DNA from: Pedobacter cryoconitis
Lineage (GTDB): Bacteria; Bacteroidota; Bacteroidia; Sphingobacteriales; Sphingobacteriaceae
DNA length: 64,000 bases
Direction: 5' to 3'
Assembly: GCF_014207135.1 (NCBI RefSeq)
Contig: NZ_JACHCC010000013.1
Coordinates: 1 to 64,000 of the forward strand
Numbering within the stretch: position 1 is the first letter of the stretch; each line of letters begins with the position of its first letter. Both the position numbers and the translations under genes were made by a program. Positions 61,248-64,000 of this stretch are shown in pieces. Below the pieces are notes generated by a model. That model had not been told where the DNA came from. It saw nothing but the letters and a program-made list of their open reading frames with translations, and made no database searches.

Positions 61248-61595
61248 TTATTTAAATAGTTCCTGGAGATCTCTGTGTGCTGTCGGTATTTTTTTTAGGA
61301 AATCAGAAAAACCTAATGACCCCTGCGAACTGTATACCCCATAGGCATCAATAATATAGCCAATCTGCCCTTCTTTGTCTTCCAGGATGTAGAGCACTGA
61401 ATTATCACCTGGATCTGAATCACCTTCAAAACGGTAGGTTTTGATAATGCTCAAATCCTCGGGACTATATATTTTGCCTGGATCAGTACCCTGCATTTTT
61501 CCATGATCGGTCATGCCCAATTCATTAGCTATACCTTTTTGTCTTAATTTTTCTAAAATCTGGCTAAGGGTATTCATTTCTGCTGGCTGTTCCAT
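61248..61595 (-). CDS. Small conserved Bacteroidota protein, unknown function
   Basis: A 115-residue acidic cytoplasmic protein. The pattern SIIKTYRFEGDSDPGDNSVLYI..DAYGVY is that of a small Bacteroidota family that databases often call phosphoribosylpyrophosphate synthetase, although it is far too short and lacks the PRPP motif of true Prs. It is 52 bases after trehalase on the same strand. Function unknown. Confidence 0.75.
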   Translation of the reverse strand: MEQPAEMNTLSQILEKLRQKGIANELGMTDHGKMQGTDPGKIYSPEDLSIIKTYRFEGDSDPGDNSVLYILEDKEGQIGYIIDAYGVYSSQGSLGFSDFLKKIPTAHRDLQELFK

Positions 61596-61647
61596 AATAA
61601 TGATTGTTTTAATTATTAAACAAAGCCCTATGTAAATGGTTTTCTTT

Positions 61648-63198
61648 TTATTTTATCAGAGCGTACTTCTTCATCAGGGAAAGTAACACACCATTGGTCC
61701 ATCCAAACCCATCCTGAGAGGCATATTCTCCTCCACCTGCCTTTAACTTAAGATCCACTACATTATATTTTTCCATCAGTTTCCCGGTTCTCTGATAAAC
61801 ATTGGTATTTAAATTAATCCAGCGTAAAGCAATTTCCTTTTCCAGTTGATGATAGCCGTAATTTCCCAGTCCTGTAATCGAAATCCATTGTAACGGGGCC
61901 CAGCCATTTGGTGCATCCCATTGCTGATGGGTGTTTAAAGGAGTGGAAATCAAACCTCCTGGTTTCAGGAATTTTTGCTGCAGGATCTGCTGAACTGATT
62001 TTGCCTGGTTAAGATCTGCCAGTTTAAAGAAAAGCGGATACATACCAGCAAGACTTAATATCGGAGATTGTTTTTTTGTATGGATATTATAATCGGTAAA
62101 CCAGGATTGTTGTGGTGACCAGCAATATTTCTGGATGCTTAGTTTTCTTTGCAATGCCAGAGATTTGAATAATTGTTCTTTGGTCCGATCTTTTTTAATC
62201 TGGTAACACTTTTGAAGTGTTAGTTCAAGGTTATAGAGCAGGCAGTTTAAATCTACAGGAATAATCTGTGTGGTTTGAATAGTTTTAAGCTGTATCCCGT
62301 CTGCCAGCCATCTGCTGCTGAAATCCCATCCGCTTTCTGCTGCGGATCTGATATCGCGATATATTTCAGGGTTTTTTGTTAATTGCTGCTGGCCGATCAG
62401 AACGTCTTCTTTATAAGATTCCTGTCTTGGGATGTTTAGCTGATCGTAGTATCTGTTTAATTTACTGCCATCGGGCATGGTAACAACATGTCTGGTAGGA
62501 GCAGACTGGTCCATCCAGTAGGCGTATTCTTTTTCAAGTGCAGGCAGATAATCAGTGTATACTTTATCGCCTTTGGCCTGGGAAAGAAGATTAATCATCA
62601 GAGAGAAAAAAGGGGGTTGTGACCTGCTGAGATAGTAATTCCGGTTACCATTGGGAATATGACCATACTGATCGATCAGCCAGGCAAAATTTTTGATCAT
62701 ATTTTCTGTAAGTTCATGCTCCCCGGAAACTTCCAGTCCCAGCATGGTAAAGTAACTATCCCAGTAATAAATCTCTCTGAAACGGCCACCAGGTACAATA
62801 TAAGGGAATGGTAGATCCAGCAGGGTACTGTTGGCTACCTTTTGGGCAGGATTACGGCGTAAAGCAGTCCAAAGCTCGTTAATGTGACCTGCTACTGGTT
62901 TATTTGCTGTGATAACAGTCTTTATAGCTGTGTCAGGGAGGATGAAGTTTTCTTTCACAAAGACCCTGGTATTAAAACCTGATTGACTAGCCTTTAACCT
63001 GATATAATCCTTCAGGATATCTGCAGGATCTCTCTTTGGAATACAATCCACAAATGTTTTACCGTCTTTAAGCACGTTCTGCATTTGTACATCTGCAAAT
63101 AATACTCCATATAGTTGATCGGGTGTTTGAATCTGCTGGGCAGAAACTTTTCCCAATTGCAGCCCTATAAACAGGATCAGTATAAGTTTACGCATCAT
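61648..63198 (-). CDS. Periplasmic trehalase (GH37)
   Basis: A 516-residue exported hydrolase splitting trehalose into two glucose. Signal peptide about 1-20. Trehalase signature 1, PGGRFREIYYWDSYF (136-150), and signature 2, QWDAPNGWAPLQW (about 432-444), are both present with the acidic residues expected. Length and signal fit the periplasmic type (TreA). It is 187 bases downstream of metK behind a strong terminator, so it has its own promoter. Two ATG codons in a row at 63196-63198 and 63193-63195 make the exact start uncertain by one residue. Confidence 0.94.
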   Translation of the reverse strand: MMRKLILILFIGLQLGKVSAQQIQTPDQLYGVLFADVQMQNVLKDGKTFVDCIPKRDPADILKDYIRLKASQSGFNTRVFVKENFILPDTAIKTVITANKPVAGHINELWTALRRNPAQKVANSTLLDLPFPYIVPGGRFREIYYWDSYFTMLGLEVSGEHELTENMIKNFAWLIDQYGHIPNGNRNYYLSRSQPPFFSLMINLLSQAKGDKVYTDYLPALEKEYAYWMDQSAPTRHVVTMPDGSKLNRYYDQLNIPRQESYKEDVLIGQQQLTKNPEIYRDIRSAAESGWDFSSRWLADGIQLKTIQTTQIIPVDLNCLLYNLELTLQKCYQIKKDRTKEQLFKSLALQRKLSIQKYCWSPQQSWFTDYNIHTKKQSPILSLAGMYPLFFKLADLNQAKSVQQILQQKFLKPGGLISTPLNTHQQWDAPNGWAPLQWISITGLGNYGYHQLEKEIALRWINLNTNVYQRTGKLMEKYNVVDLKLKAGGGEYASQDGFGWTNGVLLSLMKKYALIK

Positions 63199-63320
63199 AA
63201 TTCTATTATTTTGATTAATAATACGATTTAAAATGCGGTTTATTAATATAATCCGGTAATTCTCTGGGAGAGTATCAGAGTTGTGCTTTTGGCAAAACCA
63301 GGAATAAACTATCTTAAATA

Positions 63321-63367
63321 CACAAATGCCCCAGGTTTTTCCTAAGAGAAAACCTGGGGCATTTGTG
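63321..63367 (-). terminator. metK terminator
   Basis: Nineteen-base perfect inverted repeat (63321-63339, 63349-63367) with a 9-base loop, 17 bases beyond the metK stop. It separates metK from trehalase. Confidence 0.9.
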
Positions 63368-63384
63368 GGATAATGCTGGTCTGG

Positions 63385-64000
63385 TTACAGAGAGAATGCT
63401 TTTTTAACAGCGTCAACATGGTCTAATTTTTCCCATGTGAATAATTCTACAGTAATTTCTTTTTCAACACCGTTAGAAGCTTTGAATACTTTAGTGACAA
63501 CTTCATTTGTCTTTCCGAAGTGGCCGTAAGCAGCTGTTTCTGAGTAAATAGGATTTCTTAATTTCAGACGGGTTTCAATACCATAAGGAGTCATGTCGAA
63601 GATTTTTTCTACTTCTTTCGCAATTTCACCATCTGTCAGTAATTTACCGTCAGTTCCTTTTACATGGGCTGTTCCATAAGTATTTACATAAATACCCATA
63701 GGCTGAGCAACACCAATTGCATAGGAAACCTGTACTAAAACTTCGTCAGCAACACCTGCTGCTACTAAGTTTTTAGCAATATGTCTGGTTGCATATGCTG
63801 CCGAACGGTCAACTTTGGAAGGATCTTTTCCAGAAAAAGCTCCACCACCGTGAGCACCTTTACCACCATAAGTATCAACGATAATCTTTCTGCCGGTTAA
63901 GCCAGTGTCTCCATGCGGGCCACCGATAACAAATTTTCCGGTCGGATTGATATGATATTTGATATCCTTGTTGAATAACTTACTAAACTGAGGATATTGA
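63385..64000 (-). CDS. metK: S-adenosylmethionine synthetase, 3' part
   Basis: The C-terminal 205 residues or so of MetK; the 5' end lies beyond the right edge. The frame is open across 63700-64000 and reads [43 protein letters not shown] and [15 protein letters not shown], all hallmark MetK stretches, including the flexible loop and the Lys of the active site. MetK makes S-adenosylmethionine from methionine and ATP. A start inside the window at 63699 would be wrong. The control region cannot be seen. Confidence 0.96.
   Translation of the reverse strand, partial: QYPQFSKLFNKDIKYHINPTGKFVIGGPHGDTGLTGRKIIVDTYGGKGAHGGGAFSGKDPSKVDRSAAYATRHIAKNLVAAGVADEVLVQVSYAIGVAQPMGIYVNTYGTAHVKGTDGKLLTDGEIAKEVEKIFDMTPYGIETRLKLRNPIYSETAAYGHFGKTNEVVTKVFKASNGVEKEITVELFTWEKLDHVDAVKKAFSL

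Noticed and set aside
63385-63699. metK as a short complete gene of 104 codons
   Set aside because: The frame stays open to the window edge with clear MetK sequence; the Met at 63699 is internal.

Overview
The window looks like chromosomal DNA of a Bacteroidota, most likely family Sphingobacteriaceae and probably Pedobacter or a close relative. Sequence signs of this are repeated Bacteroidota-type -7 boxes (TAnnTTTG), a gliding-motility lipoprotein GldD, futalosine-route menaquinone genes, a NagB fused to a PIG-L domain, LPS (LpxH), many lipoproteins and polysaccharide-active enzymes. The genus is an inference. I see no prophage, insertion sequence or CRISPR array.

Layout. 1-1250: the 3' end of a 5S rRNA gene, two terminator hairpins, an Lrp/AsnC regulator, and then two tandem tRNA-like genes that have a leucine-type (long variable arm) body but an aspartate GUC anticodon and a G discriminator. 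1459-9432: a PI-PLC lipoprotein, a small membrane protein, a trp operon (trpE-G-C) preceded by a Trp-rich leader peptide and an attenuator hairpin, then hflX, rbfA, an M23 peptidase, a TonB-like protein and a membrane protein. 9404-21269: a diacylglycerol-kinase-like gene divergent from an App1 phosphatidate phosphatase, a DUF1501/DUF1800 pair, aat, a SNF2 helicase, a DUF2807 protein, a uronate-lyase-like protein and an ALDH7 dehydrogenase. 21647-31294: TPR protein, ComA, AroE, GldD, an MBL hydrolase, a LolC/FtsX-type permease and a lipoprotein; mqnB-mqnD on the other strand; then a pterin synthase, folE and fabD.

31319-46993: a large NtrY-like histidine kinase, a coiled-coil membrane protein, a GHL10 hydrolase, an M16 protease, the NagB/PIG-L fusion, a 71-residue protein, a C-terminal processing protease, a ferredoxin and its reductase, and lpxH. 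47257-51783: prfA, two identical tRNA-Asp genes about 2.3 kb apart, and two related tail-fibre-like surface proteins flanking or within that interval. 51862-64000: a tricorn-like protease; a two-gene operon of a bestrophin-type anion channel and an LCIB-type (theta) carbonic anhydrase with a divergent TetR regulator; a glycoside-hydrolase-like protein with a LacI-type palindrome upstream; a small conserved protein; trehalase; and the 3' part of metK.

The most unusual items are the two type-II tRNA-Asp-like genes, the bestrophin-LCIB operon (a pairing known from algal CO2-concentrating mechanisms, here in an apparent heterotroph), and the near-leaderless trp attenuator.
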